The notes: generated by a model not told the origin, from the sequence alone. A stretch of DNA of 64,000 bases from Linnemannia elongata (GCA_036320915.1 JAXBDG010000008.1:2356001-2420000); one strand, 5' to 3'; shown: positions 22,133 to 33,674, counted from the stretch's first letter. Program-made: numbers and translations.

Positions 22133-23824
22133 ATGGCAACCAAGCAACAGCGCAGGAGGAAGCACTCCAGAAAGGCGCAGTCTCACAGGGACAAGGAGCG
22201 GGCCATCATGGCTGACACTACTGTATGTCATTGCCTGACATACATCGCATTCTCCTACAAGGTTACCTGCAGGAATGCAGTAGAGAAAGAGAGACATGGA
22301 CTGACTCGTATACTCTTTTGTTTCTATCTTTATCTTGCTGTAGTATGCGGAGCCATTGAGAGAATACAATGCCTTCCTGGAGCATCTCAAGAACCATGGA
22401 TATGCCCGGGATGAGTTCATTCGCATCCCTCTGAACCTTATCGGTAATAGCCACACTTATATCCTTGAAGCCTCATTCACACCCTATCCTGCACCATCCT
22501 CTAACCCACCTTTCATAATGTTCTTACATGTATAATAGACCTTGCCGCAGCTCTGATTACTTCAATGATTACAGGACGGGAACTCTCGCTGTTCGGCTCG
22601 AAACTCCATCCAGAACACCAAGAGAACAACAAAGGAATGCATGGACAGACTCAACCACAACAATCGACCACTAACAGCAGCCCCTTGGACGAAGAAACAG
22701 AGGCATTCTACTTTATCCAGCGAATTCTAAAACGGACTCAACTCTCTTGCACAACCCTCATCCTTGCCCTCATTTACATTGATCGATTCAAGGCCAGGAT
22801 ATCCCGGACACTGAAGCGCAGAACTCGTCTCGACCAAGGACCGGACTATGACCATATCACATCGCCCATATCCACATCACAGTCATCATCTTCTTTACTG
22901 TCCCGACCTTTTCGCCGGAAGTTTGATATCTTGCCTGACAGCACAGCATCCTCCCCCTCTACCTTCACATTCCACTCTCCCTCTGCCTCCTCCGATACTT
23001 CCTCCGATACCTATTCGACCTCCACGAACAATGATACCCAAGATACCAACAACAGCAACAAATCCGGACAGGAGCCCTGGTCAAGCATCACTCTATTCCT
23101 CGTCGCAGTCATCTGTGCGGACAAGTATCTCTTCGACGCCACCTTCTCTAACGCCGAGTGGGCCGACTTCACAAAGGGACATTACACAACTCAGGCACTG
23201 AACGATCTCGAGCGACGATTTCTCGGTCATTTGCAATACAAACTGTATGTTAGTGAGCCGGAGTTTGACGGTTTCTTACAGTACTTGGAGGTGATTCTGG
23301 CGTTGAAGCAAGTCTGGGGTCGTGGGTTGATTGCCTTCTCATACAGCGACGTCAGGATCTTGACGCAGAACCTCCTACCGGCCTATGCTGGTCGACTCCA
23401 CTTCAGGGCACTCCACGGCGACATGATGTCCATCATCTGGCAGGTGATGTCAGCGATCTCTCGGGCGTACCTTACACTGATCGGAACCATCATGTTTGCC
23501 GCTGCAAGCTACACTGCCGTCATGGAACTCGCCTCTTTCAGCGGAATTGGTATGCATACTTCGGAATCGGCGATCACCTCAGCCAGCGGTCTACCTCTGA
23601 TTCGCTCGGCTGGTCCTTTCTTGCCGCTCACAACTGCCAACGCCAAGCCTAGCGAGTCGTCGTCCTCGTCGTCGTTCTGGAGTGGCGGACGTAGGAAACG
23701 ACCCATCGACCTGTGCTCGGATTCATCGGATGACGAAGATGAGGATGACGCGAGGCATCGAACGACTGTCATGGATATCTTTCTCGCCCAATCGGCTGTC
23801 GTTCAATGCGTAGACTGTTTCTGA
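22133..23824 (+). CDS. PHO80/PCL-like cyclin
   Basis: Three exons: 22133-22222, 22344-22443 and 22539-23824, giving 491 aa. After a basic N-terminus (KQQRRRKHSRKAQSHRDKER), the cyclin fold begins around residue 63 (DLAAALITSMITG). It then shows EETEAFYFIQRILKRTQLSC, TLILALIYIDRFK, a ~75-residue Ser/Thr-rich insertion, SSITLFLVAVICADKYLFDA, FSNAEWADFTKGHY and LERRFLGHLQYKLYVSEPEF. This fits fungal Pho80/Pcl cyclins (partners of Pho85-type CDKs in phosphate sensing, polarity or cell cycle) and the related CNPPD1/Pas1 group. The insertion between cyclin helices is unusual in length. The C-terminal ~150 residues include hydrophobic stretches (AYLTLIGTIMFAAASYTAVM) and an acidic SSDDEDEDD cluster. 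Confidence 0.8.
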
Positions 23825-24266
23825 CGCGTCGGGTAGCAATGGCGATAGTAGGCGGCGGTTAGATTGACTGTTTGGGTTGGTTGTTGTGTCCAGATACTGG
23901 TAATTCTTAATGACGGAGCAAGATTAGATATTTTGCTTTTTTCTTATGCCCTAATTGCACAAATACAAACACAGGCGCCACAAGCACACAAACACACATC
24001 AATAAACGCAGTGTCGACAGCTCCACTTAACACCTACTCCGCTTTAGATACTCAGGAATACCAGCAAATGAGAAGCGATACCGTTCAACAAGTGCAATGG
24101 GAGTGTGGAGAGGAGGGCGATATCAATTAAAGCGCGTGGAATGCGCGAGTCAAAAAACTCCACAACTTTTTTCCACCAGGTCGTGCATTGCGGTGTTTTG
24201 TCTACTCTATTTACAAGCTAATTAAACAATTAAAATACACTTGGTCCATTTGGCCGTTTGCTTGTC

Positions 24267-24294
24267 TTTTTTTTTTTTTTTTTTTTTTTTTTTT
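24267..24294. repeat. T28 homopolymer
   Basis: Twenty-eight consecutive T. No flanking target duplication was found by eye, so it is not assigned to a retroelement tail. Confidence 0.85.
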
Positions 24295-26858
24295 CGTGGT
24301 CTGTGAATTGGCACAGAACGATGGTTGGCGTTCATACTTTTTAAAACAGACTAGAGTGCCTCAACGGTCTCTGCGGCAAGAAAATCATGCAGAAACAAAT
24401 GAAAAGCGAGGCGAACAACATTGTAAAAGCTCGTGTCAGTGAAGCGGTCAACCACATTAAATCACGGAGGCATTTTGGAAAGACGCAAAGGCCTGACTCT
24501 CCTTTGAATGCAAAAGCTTTTTGGCTACCAATAACAAATAAATAAAAAAACAACAACACAGAAGAGGTACCGATTGCTTCTCCATTCCTTAATCGCGGCT
24601 GGCGCTGGTCGGAGGGCATGAGAGTTTTTTTTAAAAAAAAAATCAATAGTGTGGGAGAAAATGCCAAAAGGTCAAAGGAGAGATTAACAACGCTCAGGAC
24701 GCATTGTACCTATATCGATCCTAAGGGTAACCAGTGAAAAAGCCGAGGAGCGGAAAAGCGAGAGACAGATAGAGAGACCATTGTTTATTTCCCCTTGGTA
24801 AGCATACATGACGACTCTCCTTGATCGAGACCAAAAAGGAGTACTTCGTGCCAACATTTCAGCCATATTCACAGCAGTAAGCCCTTTATTGATCCGATGA
24901 CCAAACATCCATAGAGGCGCTTGGGACATGGTAAAAAATAATAAACAATACTGCAGAGAATAACATGACAGCTTTGTTGGTCAACGCAACAGCAACAACA
25001 ACAACAACAACAATAATAACAAAAAAAAAATAGGTACCCTCGGCTCAGGAGGTGTTTGTGTGATTGTGGGGCGGGAGTAAGCCGAGGCATCGGGATGGCA
25101 ATTGAAATGTGAGCGATTTGAGGACGACGAGGCGTCAAAAAGCATTAAGGTTGGGTATATGTTAAGGAGGCTATTAACCGCATACAGGCAGCAAGGGACA
25201 AAGGTAGGGTCTCCCTCTCGCTTGCTCGCTTTGCATGAGCACGAGAGGGAAGGAGAGGAGATCGGCTCCGTAGTGGAGGCAGTACCCCTGTTATCGACGT
25301 CGAAGGTCATTCGCTGCTCCATCTTTCACTCTCGGTCGATTTGTTTACTGAACTCGATCCTCGATCCTCGGCTGGCGAAAGGGAAAATATGGATGGGAAC
25401 GGAGACTCACTCAATACCCTATACCAATACAAAGTATTACCAACTGTGCATTGGGCATAAGGGGGTAAAAGGGGGTCAAGGTTAAAGACAGGGACAGGAC
25501 AATAAAGACAGGTGCAATTGACACCTCCTTGTTCTTGTTTTGTTTGCCCTCACCCCTGCTGACATTCCTGTCTTTGATTTATTTTTTGTCTCCCGTGGAG
25601 GTGGGGCAGGGAAAAGGAGGAGAAAGGAGAAATAGGGGCAAAAGATATGTGGGAGAAGTACGTCGATATTGTATACAAACACACATGTGGACCTGCATCA
25701 TTACCCTTCCCTGCCTTCTCTTTATCCTCTCGCCTCCACAGCTTGTGCTACCAAATGACGCCCTCCCTTTTTTGCTTTATTGTTTATTCACTCACCCTCT
25801 ATTCCCCCATCCATACCCATACTGTCACCCTGGAATCCACGGTTCGTTCTCTCTCTCTCTCTCTCCATGTCCGCCTTGTCTCCTTGGCCTCCATTTATCA
25901 TTGACTCCCAGCCACCCGCTTTTCTTTCTCGTCTCGTTTGGTGCCTTGTTGTTTACACACGATCGACTCAAACCTCGGCGGACGCGTCATGCGCCCCAAC
26001 CAAGAAAAACCCAATCGACACTCCCTACTCTTTCCTCACCACTCTTGTCTCCATTTTGTTTTGAACAATTCACGAGCCTCGCTGGACGGAAGGTCCTCCC
26101 GGAGGCCAAGGACCTCTCCCCCTTCTGTATAGATGATTGCTAAACAGGATCGTGTTTATTATTCCGCTCCCCCAAAGCCATTGTCGCCTTAACATCCTGC
26201 GCAGGTGCACCAGAAGCAACAAACAATCGAGGAGCGTCTTTTGTCCGCTATTTCTCTCTACATCCCGGTTTCACACATGCTCTCCTCTGACATCCCCCCT
26301 TGGAGTACTCGTCAATGGTATGTAGGTTAGACAATAATGGTACCTCTTGAGCTACTTGTTTACTTTATTCAACTCGACTCGAAAGAGCTTTCTGTGAAAA
26401 ATAAAAAATAATGGCGCGCGGTTGGGTGACTAGCAGTATACGATATGCACACCGAGCAAACCTGATTGGATTTCCACATGGCTACGATTTTCGGCCCTTT
26501 TGACAGAAAAAGGTTCATGAAAAAGGAAAACTCTATTATCCCTGACTGATGGGGGTTGTTGTTGTTGTTGTATGGAATGGATGGTTGAGTGGAGAATACA
26601 TACCATACCTCCGCTCTGCATCTGCATACTTCAGACAGCCAGAGTGACAAGACAATACGAATGAGGATGTACAAGCACTTAACGATGGGGGGCAAACCCA
26701 ATAGGGATGTCCAGGATGGATGATGGCGAAGAAATGCGTTATTATTACATCCTCGGCTCCCTAGGGGAGGAGAGAGAGTATTCGGTCCAGTGTGAGGATT
26801 CACTAAGCGATATCCAGGTCATCTTCATCTCCAATCGATTGGCGTTCGTTGTGTCTTT

Positions 26859-26859
<1 letters not shown>

Positions 26860-26897
<38 letters not shown>
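26860..26897. repeat. T38 homopolymer
   Basis: Thirty-eight consecutive T, the longest mononucleotide run in the window. Length may be unreliable in the assembly. No matching flanking duplication was seen. Confidence 0.85.
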
Positions 26898-27820
26898 CCG
26901 CTTTCAGGTGCTTGTCTGCTTCGAATGTTTCGCGTTATTGTTTGTGCCTGAAAGACAGTAAAAAAAGGAGGAAAAATGAACTGGATGCACCTGAACTGTG
27001 CCTGAGTGACAATTAGTTGGGTTAGAAAATTGTTCTGGCGCTGGAATGCCACTAAGCAACCTTGTTGATGTGCATACTAGTACTCTTTGTTATTGGGAAG
27101 GCGGAGAAGGAGGCAAAGGAGGAGAGAAGGAGACTAAACAAAACACGCAGCGCATGTCAACGATTTCGGCCTCTTTCATCCTCGTCCACAAAACAACAAC
27201 AAAGCAAGCAAGGATGAGCTGTACACTGACCTCTCTCTCTATCTCTTCTTTTTGTCAGTTACTCCTTCAGCACAGGTCCAAGGGGAGTGAGAATAGCAAA
27301 AAGAAGCGCATTAGTTGAATTATTATCTCTCGGGATGTGCCCTGCGCCATGTCCTCCACTTTCCCTCCTGCGTCCCTGATTCCTTCCCCCTTTGTCTCTG
27401 ATTCATTCAATTAAAGCCTTTACTTATTCAATTATTGAATTCCCTCCGCTTCTCTTTCCCTCCGCTTCTCTTTCCCTCTGACCCCCCTCGCCCTGTAAAC
27501 CCCCCTTTGTCCGTTGTTATTTTCCCTTCCTTAATGCCCGCCTCTACTCGCATGCCATTCTGCCTTGTTCATTCATCTCGTGTTAATGTTAATTAGCAAC
27601 AATCTCACTCGACCCATCCACCTTCAAATTATCGATGACTGATCACCTTTTCCATGGCGAAAGAAAGAAGTACTTCTCACTGCAAAAGAAATAACAAACA
27701 ACAAAAGTCGCCTCTTCAACACACATACACCACCCACATCAACATCAACAATAACGTTCAGGCTCTCTCGCTTCTACAAAAAACACAAAAACAGGATGGG
27801 GACTCTCAACATTCCCCTCG

Positions 27821-27827
27821 TATAAAA
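27821..27827 (+). promoter_or_regulatory. TATA box candidate of lipase 1
   Basis: TATAAAA, 221 bp upstream of the lipase ATG, in otherwise C-rich promoter DNA. Confidence 0.5.
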
Positions 27828-28041
27828 CGACCCTCCATGCCCACATTTTCTGTTTCCTTGTCGCAGCACCTTTCCACTTGCCCCCTCCTCTCTTCCTCAA
27901 AACTCCCCCTCCTTCCGTCCATCCCCCTCTAGCTTTCATCAAGTTATCCAGCGTTGCTCTCTGTCGCACCAGTTCAAGTCAAGCAAACTTTACGCCTCTC
28001 CGCCCTCCCTCTTCAATTCACGAATAATAAGCAAAACAACC

Positions 28042-29901
28042 ATGCTCTTCTCGAAGACCCTTTCCATTGCCGCCATTGCCTTGGCCACCATCGCGTCGAC
28101 CTTTGTCGAAGCCACTCCCATCCCTGCCGAACCCGTCGATGCCGTTAGCACTTACATCCCCGTGAGCGACCGTGTCTACACCGCCGAGCAGATCGAGGAG
28201 CACCACCAGTTGATGAAGCGTGCCTTTAATGGCGCCAATGACTGGAACTGCAAGCCCAAAGCCGGCCAGCGACCCGTCATTCTCGTCCACGGTCTTGTAA
28301 GTCGCTTTTATTTGTTTCAGGAGGATTGGTTGGGAGGGTGTCGATCGGATTGGATCAGTGCGCCGCACTCCTCAGCCTTTTGTTCATTGAAAATTATTCG
28401 ATGTTGACCTTAAACAACATACAAACACGCTCTTTCAACCAACTAACAACCGCCTCCTTCCTTCTACGTCCTTTCCTCCATGAACGCATTTTTCTTTTTT
28501 GATATCTCTTTTGCAAAAAAAAAAGATCGGCAACGGCTGGGACAATTGGCTGTATATGAGCCCAAGGTGAGTGCGCTCTCTCTCGCTACACCTCGACGAT
28601 ACCAAAGATACCTCAAACGTCGTAAAACCTGTGTAAAAAAATTAGCCATCAATGAATTAACCAAGTACCTTTTTCTGGAACACTCTCCACCCCTTCACTC
28701 AACAGACTCGCTGCAAAGGGCTACTGCGTGTTCTCGTTGACTTATGGACAATACAAGAACATTCCCCTGTTGGCCGGATTGGATAAGATGGAGAACAGTG
28801 CCGCCCAGCTGTCGGCATTTGTCGATAAGGTGCTTTCTGCGACCAACGCAACCAAGGTCGATTTGGTGGGTCACTCCCAGGGATCGTTGATGCCTCGCTA
28901 CTACCTCAAGTTCCTTGGCGGACAAGCTAAAGTCGGTAAGTGAACCTTTGTCTTGTCTCCTAGAATGCCGTGTACTTTTCTAGCTGTACCTGGAAGGCAT
29001 GGGAAAAGGAGATCAAAGAAGAATAAGCGAAACAGGATCAGCAGCTAACAAAGTAGCTCTTTTATGTACCTCTGTCATTGTAGCCAAGTATGCAGCTTTT
29101 GGTACCATTGCCTACGGAACCACCCTCCTCGGTCTCTATCCCTTCCTCAACTCCCTCGGCGTAAGTCTTTTGCTTGTCTTGGAGCCCGTTCTTGTTGCGC
29201 TCAGGAATGTGTGGAATGTGGCGGCGCAATCATGCACCCTTTTCACTAATCACGCCTCTCTTTTGTTTGTTTTTCTGTCTGCTCTCTTTTCTTTGTCATC
29301 GATGTAACCAGCTTTATGACCCCGTTAAGAAGTAGGTGTCCAATCCCAGCATTCGTCCCCTGCATGTAAACATGAGCACTTGTGTACAAGATCAACAGCA
29401 ACCCTCAAAATTCACTCCCACTCACCCTTCTTTTCTATCTTCTTTCAATACCTACTAGGCTCATCGATCCCGTCTGCCTGTCATGCTTCCAGTTCTTGGA
29501 GGGAAGTGAGTTCTTGACCAAGCTTAACGCCGGCGGCGACACTGTCCCTGGTGTAGAATACAAGTTCATCGTCTCCAAGTTTGATGAGGTCGTCACCCCT
29601 TACACCAATGGCAAGCTCCGAGACAACAACCCCTTGGTCCAGAATGTCGTTCTCCAGAATCTGTGCAGTCTGGATTTGAGGTATTTCATGTTGAATAACG
29701 GCTCTCTCTCTCTCTCTCTTCACAGTGTTGCAACGCCGTTAAGAAACAAGGTCACTCACCTCTCTCCCTCCCTTATTGTATATAACTAATAGCGACCACG
29801 TTCTGCAGATGCTCGACCCTATTGTCTTCAACTCTATCAACGCCTTCCTCAACCCCAAGGCCCCCCAGACCGTCAACTGTCTTTCGGCCTTGACCAAGTA
29901 G
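28042..29901 (+). CDS. Secreted alpha/beta-hydrolase lipase (paralogue 1)
   Basis: Seven exons: 28042-28296, 28526-28566, 28706-28935, 29084-29160, 29312-29331, 29459-29680 and 29793-29901, giving 317 aa. A signal peptide (first ~24 residues, [19 protein letters not shown]...) is followed by a short prosegment ending in KR ([12 protein letters not shown]), a possible Kex2 site. The hydrolase core has [16 protein letters not shown] (oxyanion-hole HG), the nucleophile elbow GHSQG and VVTPYTNG near the C-terminus. It resembles the class 2/EstA-LipB type lipases, acting on lipids outside the cell. The catalytic Ser is in GHSQG; candidate Asp ([10 protein letters not shown]) and His (SDHVLQM) follow in the usual order. 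It is convergent with the metallo-beta-lactamase-fold gene, and a diverged paralogue lies at 53016-54316. Exon 5 is only 20 nt. Confidence 0.88.
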
Positions 29902-30395
29902 ACGCGATCGCTTTCGCCTCTCTTTCCCTCTGCTGATGTCACAGCACCCCACTCACGCAAGGAACCACTCACGCTTCCTTTGTGTATTGTTATATACCTC
30001 TTATTTACTACTATTTCTCACCTTCTCCAAATCCTTCCCTCCTTCTTTGTACATCCGCATAACTATTCATCTCGGGCAATCATGTTCCCGAGTAACCCAT
30101 TGTTTATCTCCTTCGACATATCATGCATCGAAAGAAATAAAGAGAAACCTCATTTTTTTTTACACATCCCCTCTTCACAAAAAATACGCAGGTGCCACTT
30201 CAGTGGTTCAGTACCCATCAACCCATGAAAGACTAATAAGCATTTTGGTATTGGGGATATGATTCGTATTGATGGTTTACTTCTGAATGATGATATCGAT
30301 GGAGATTGAGAAAAAAAAAAGGGATCTGCATAAAGGGGGGGGGGGGAGGGATCATCCTGCACTAGGTTGGATCCATGGGAATATATAGCAAGCGC
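29902..30395. other. Convergent intergenic region
   Basis: 494 bp between two stop codons facing each other. It holds T-rich 3' flank of the lipase, an A10 run near 30311 and a G-run cluster at about 30337-30348. No gene. Confidence 0.5.
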
Positions 30396-31274
30396 TTACT
30401 TGCTGAAAGAGAGTTCATCACTGTCAGAACCATAGAACTTGTTGGAGTCATGTCCGCTGTACTGAGTGTATAACTTGGCGCTGTTGAAGATAATGTTGCG
30501 ACCATATCCAACAATCTCCTTGCCAATCCATGCTCCCAGAATGTTGTTGACCTCATAAGGACGGACAGTCTTCCAGATCGTCTGGACCTCGTTGGGTCCC
30601 AGGGGCCAGTAGTTGGGGAAGCTGTACATGAACGAGACGGACTTGCGCGAGGCGGCGACCATCATCGTATCAGCAACCAGGAGGTTCTTGTTCCAAAGCA
30701 ACAAACTCGATCCGTCAAAGTGTCCACCAGGGCACAACACCTTGACCTCTCCATCGAGGAGGTCGAGAGAGGTACCCTCCCAGAAGATATGGTTGTCGGC
30801 GGGACGCTGAAGCCACTGCTTGTCATTGGCGTGGGTGTAGATAGGGACCCCTCCAAACGCTTCGCTCCAGTCCTTGAGAGACGAGTAGTAATGTGGGTGC
30901 GAGATGACAATCGCCTTGAGCCCTCCATGCTCTTCCTTGATCTTGCGGACCGTCTCGTCGTCAATAAGCGTGATACAGTCCCAAAGAATGTTGCCTTTGG
31001 GGGTCTTGATGAGAATCCCGCGCTGGCCGATTGCAAAGCTTGGGGTGGTCGAGATGGAGATCAAATGTTCGGGGTCGGCCATCGTGGGAGTAAAGACGTT
31101 GGTGTACTTGCCGCTGGACTTGAGTTCCTCGAGAGTGGTCCATTCCTGGCCGCCTTGACGGACGTACTGGCGAGGCTCATCGCAGATGATGCAGGACTCT
31201 TGAGGCTTGCCGGAGGGGTCGGCGAGGGTGTTGACACCGCAGGTGACGCAGACGAAAGACGATACACGAGTCAT
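30396..31274 (-). CDS. Metallo-beta-lactamase-fold protein with N-terminal Cys4 zinc-ribbon (copy 1)
   Basis: A single exon of 292 aa. The N-terminus has a four-Cys ribbon (C9-x2-C12 ... C28-x2-C31) ending CDEPRQYV, then a metallo-beta-lactamase fold: ISTTPSFAIGQRGILIKTPK, LWDCITLID, SHPHYYSS (H126, H128), CPGGHFDGSS (H185) and VADTMM (D202). The usual H-x-H-x-D-H motif is reduced to H-P-H-Y-Y, so the Asp and His of the second metal site are missing. A single-metal enzyme or a redox/nitric-oxide-type activity is possible, but the substrate is unknown. It is probably cytosolic, with no signal peptide. A copy differing at only five residues (4, 283, 284, 291, 292) lies at 57912-58790 in opposite orientation. 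Confidence 0.85.
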   Translation of the reverse strand: MTRVSSFVCVTCGVNTLADPSGKPQESCIICDEPRQYVRQGGQEWTTLEELKSSGKYTNVFTPTMADPEHLISISTTPSFAIGQRGILIKTPKGNILWDCITLIDDETVRKIKEEHGGLKAIVISHPHYYSSLKDWSEAFGGVPIYTHANDKQWLQRPADNHIFWEGTSLDLLDGEVKVLCPGGHFDGSSLLLWNKNLLVADTMMVAASRKSVSFMYSFPNYWPLGPNEVQTIWKTVRPYEVNNILGAWIGKEIVGYGRNIIFNSAKLYTQYSGHDSNKFYGSDSDELSFSK

Positions 31275-32110
31275 TTTTTCTTGTGTTGTAGGGGTGTAGG
31301 GAGATGGGAGAGTGTATAAGAGTAAATGAGAGGGATGGTTGTTGGCTGATGTTGGTTTTTAGTTGTTGCTGTTGAAGAAGAAAGAAAGAAGAGGGAATGG
31401 TGCTCCTATTTATGCATTTGCACCAAAATCACAGCGCAGCAGCACCCTGTCCCTTGTTCATTCGTTCATTCTTTCATTCGCCGGGGAAAAAACACGCCGC
31501 GCTCGACCCCAACTGAAAAAAAAAAAAAAAAAAAAAAAAAAATGTGTGTGATTGACACACGAATGGCGAGCGGCGTCATTTTCCTCAAATGCTCACTCAC
31601 TTGACTTCAAGGAGAGGTGAGAAAAAGAGAGGGGGATCCGATCAATTGACCCATCGGATCTGTTGCCACCCACACATATTCCCAGGGACAGGGTCGTTAT
31701 TTGTCGGGGACAAAGAAGCCATCAAACTACAGCTGCGCAGACTCCATGGTCAACCTTACCATGGGTGCTGTGTACTATGACTCTCATGGCTGTAGTTATG
31801 GCTATGATCATGTAAGCCTTGTGTTCCAAGCGAACCTTCGGTATTGCTAAGCTCCGTATGGGTGCTGCGCTGTCCTCAACACCAACGCGTTTCGTGCCGA
31901 GTCTCGTATTAACGCGTTTACACCTCATCCTTCGTCGCTGAACAAGACGCGAAAGAGTGATTGCATCAGTTCGTATAAGAGAATAATCATCGGTGGATGA
32001 CTTGGTGATCATGACTGAAGAGTGGAATGGGAAAGAATCCAAATTGGTGGACACGCCAATGAAATAGAAAAAGCAAGGCGGTTCATTTTTGTTAAAAAAA
32101 AAGAAAATGT
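31275..32110. promoter_or_regulatory. Promoter of metallo-beta-lactamase copy 1, and 3' flank
   Basis: The first ~550 bp are clearly related to the region upstream of copy 2 (57380-57911). Shared blocks include the TATA-like GCAAATGCATAAATAGGAGC (minus strand, about 31402-31421), GAGCGCGGCGT, AGTCAAGTGAGTGAG-like and CATGG...GACTC...TGCGCAG elements. Copy 1 alone carries an A27 run (31516-31542). The rest is 3' flank of the next minus-strand gene. Confidence 0.65.
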
Positions 32111-33347
32111 CTATGATCCCCCGCCACTGTGAACGGTCGATCCTTCTGCCTTCATGGACTTCCACTCTGTATTCTTGGCTGCCTCCTTCATCTTTTCCAT
32201 AAATTCGTCCTTCATGCAGTACTGAGTGTCGATTCGCGACAGAATGGCATTCTCGTGTGTCCCCAACAGCGAGCTCTTGGACTTATGAACGAAAAAACCA
32301 TGAAATTGCATTTCATTAGTTCACAAGTCAAGCGAGGGACGGACGCAATGTCACACAATTTTTGATCATGTGTGGAGAAATGGCTGGTTCGGAAAAAAAC
32401 CAGCAACAAACACAATATGCACCACACACAAAACACACGCGATGTGGAATTGAATCCTGCATGATTACCTCGTCCTTGTAAATGTTCAGCTTGACAGGGT
32501 GAAGGCCACACGTCAGAGTTTCCAACCGGGGTGAGAGCACATAGAACCGACGATTTGCCCTATAGTATTTCACAAGGAGGGGAAGAGTAAACCACGAAGG
32601 GTTAAGACCTAAGGTTCAATGGAAAGTAAGAGCGCTCTCCTCGCCTATGATCCTTTTAAGCGATCTCATGCTGAGATGCAATCTGCATTCATACCAAGGT
32701 GACTCGCCATCCTGGGCCTGGAGTTCGATTGCTGTGACTTTGAGAGGCTTGGCAAAGTCGGCGGGGTTGTGGAGTTCGGCTTCAATGAAGGCGTTCTTGG
32801 GGATGGTCCGTCTTGCCTCGACCAACCATGAATAACTACTCATAAGGAAGCAGGCAAGTCGTGTGGTACATGTAAGTTTTTCTTCTATCTTTCGCGACAC
32901 TTTCCTTCCTCATGCAGTCTCTCAAAACCGAATCCTCAAAGCAGCCTTCTTACTGTGCATAAAGAGTCTAAGGTTAAAAACACCATAAATGAAAGAGCGG
33001 GATGTGAGCAAGCATGAGAATGATATGCTTTTGTTTACTGATCTGACACAATGCAGTGCAGACTAGATACACTTTTACATCCTGCTGATTTCCATTGTGT
33101 CGTTACCTGGTACTTGGTGTTGATAGCAAAGCTTGCAGCCACGTCCTCCTAATAGCATTGAGCCATGGAGAATGGTGAGTTTGGTCGTAACAATTTACAG
33201 CATCATTTGATGCCGTGTGATACTACTCGATATTGAAAGGTAAAGGCGAAAGACACCTTGTTCAGTTTGACGTACAAAGTACTTTGACTTTTTGAACTGG
33301 GGCTCCTTTGGCTGGTCGGTTGAGTTGCATCCACAGGTGAATGACAT
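32111..33347 (-). CDS. Small conserved-looking protein of unknown function
   Basis: Five exons in a phase-consistent model: 33347-33276, 33148-33114, 32835-32695, 32559-32469 and 32281-32111, giving 169 aa. It starts MSFTCGCNSTDQPKEPQFKK, passes through YSWLVEARRTIPKNAFIEAE, FAKPLKVTAIELQAQDGESP, RRFYVLSPRLETLTCGLHPV and KLNIYKDESKSSLLGTHENA, and ends in a charged helix (MKDEFMEKMKEAAKNTEWKS). The middle looks like a beta-sandwich with alternating hydrophobic residues. No signal peptide or membrane segment. I do not recognise the family. The junction after exon 2 has two possible donors (33113 or 33106), and the one used here is the only one that keeps phase. Confidence 0.6.
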
Positions 33348-33674
33348 TGTCGTTGTTCGTCTTGGTCGAGGGAATGAGAGGGTGAAAAAGAAAAGAGGAA
33401 AAAAAAAAATGTCGAGCAAAGATAAAGGAAAAACGTGACAAGGCAATGTAATTGCCCTTGTTCGCGCGCGAGCGCCGGAGTGACGTAGTTTTGCACCGTC
33501 TTAGATCACGAACCGCTACATTGTCTCTCTCTCCCTAACCTGACACCATTGGATCAACCCTCCTTCTTCTACTTGCGCACTTGCACACTTTCCACACTCT
33601 CACTCAACTCCATACCTCATCTCTTCCCCAAACAAAGAAAAGCCAAAAAAAACCAACCTCACATCACCATCACC
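33348..33674. promoter_or_regulatory. Divergent promoter, unknown gene / PRP39
   Basis: 327 bp between divergent start codons. It contains a CpG-dense patch (CGCGCGCGAGCGCC, about 33462-33475) directly followed by TGACGTAG (33481), a CRE/ATF-like half palindrome. This is the only short CpG-rich bidirectional promoter of this kind in the window. Confidence 0.45.

Larger units (their letters stand above)
23825..28041. other. 4.2-kb gene-poor stretch before the lipase gene
   Basis: No convincing gene was found on either strand. Frames of up to about 200 codons (for example 25529-26143) are low-complexity Leu/Ser/Pro translations of C/T-rich DNA. The stretch holds T28 at 24267-24294, a CAA microsatellite at 24984-25012, T38 at 26860-26897, a CT repeat at 25848-25866 and a short direct duplication (CTCCGCTTCTCTTTCC twice) at about 27444-27476. 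The last kilobase, C-rich with a TATAAAA at 27821, is probably lipase promoter and leader. Confidence 0.5.

Noticed and set aside
24341..25485. Open frames of about 80-125 codons on both strands in the gene-poor stretch
   Set aside because: No recognisable domains, no splice-linked continuation, composition like the flanking non-coding DNA.
26860..26897. T38 run as the poly(A) tail of another minus-strand retroposon
   Set aside because: No matching target-site duplication and no reverse-transcriptase-like or SINE-like sequence to its right was found by eye.
28042..31274. Lipase and metallo-beta-lactamase genes as part of a secondary-metabolite cluster
   Set aside because: No polyketide synthase, NRPS, terpene synthase or dedicated transporter is present nearby.
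30613..31319. Antisense open frame of 199 codons over metallo-beta-lactamase copy 1 (also present over copy 2)
   Set aside because: A mirror of the strong codon bias of the sense gene; its identity in both copies only reflects DNA identity.
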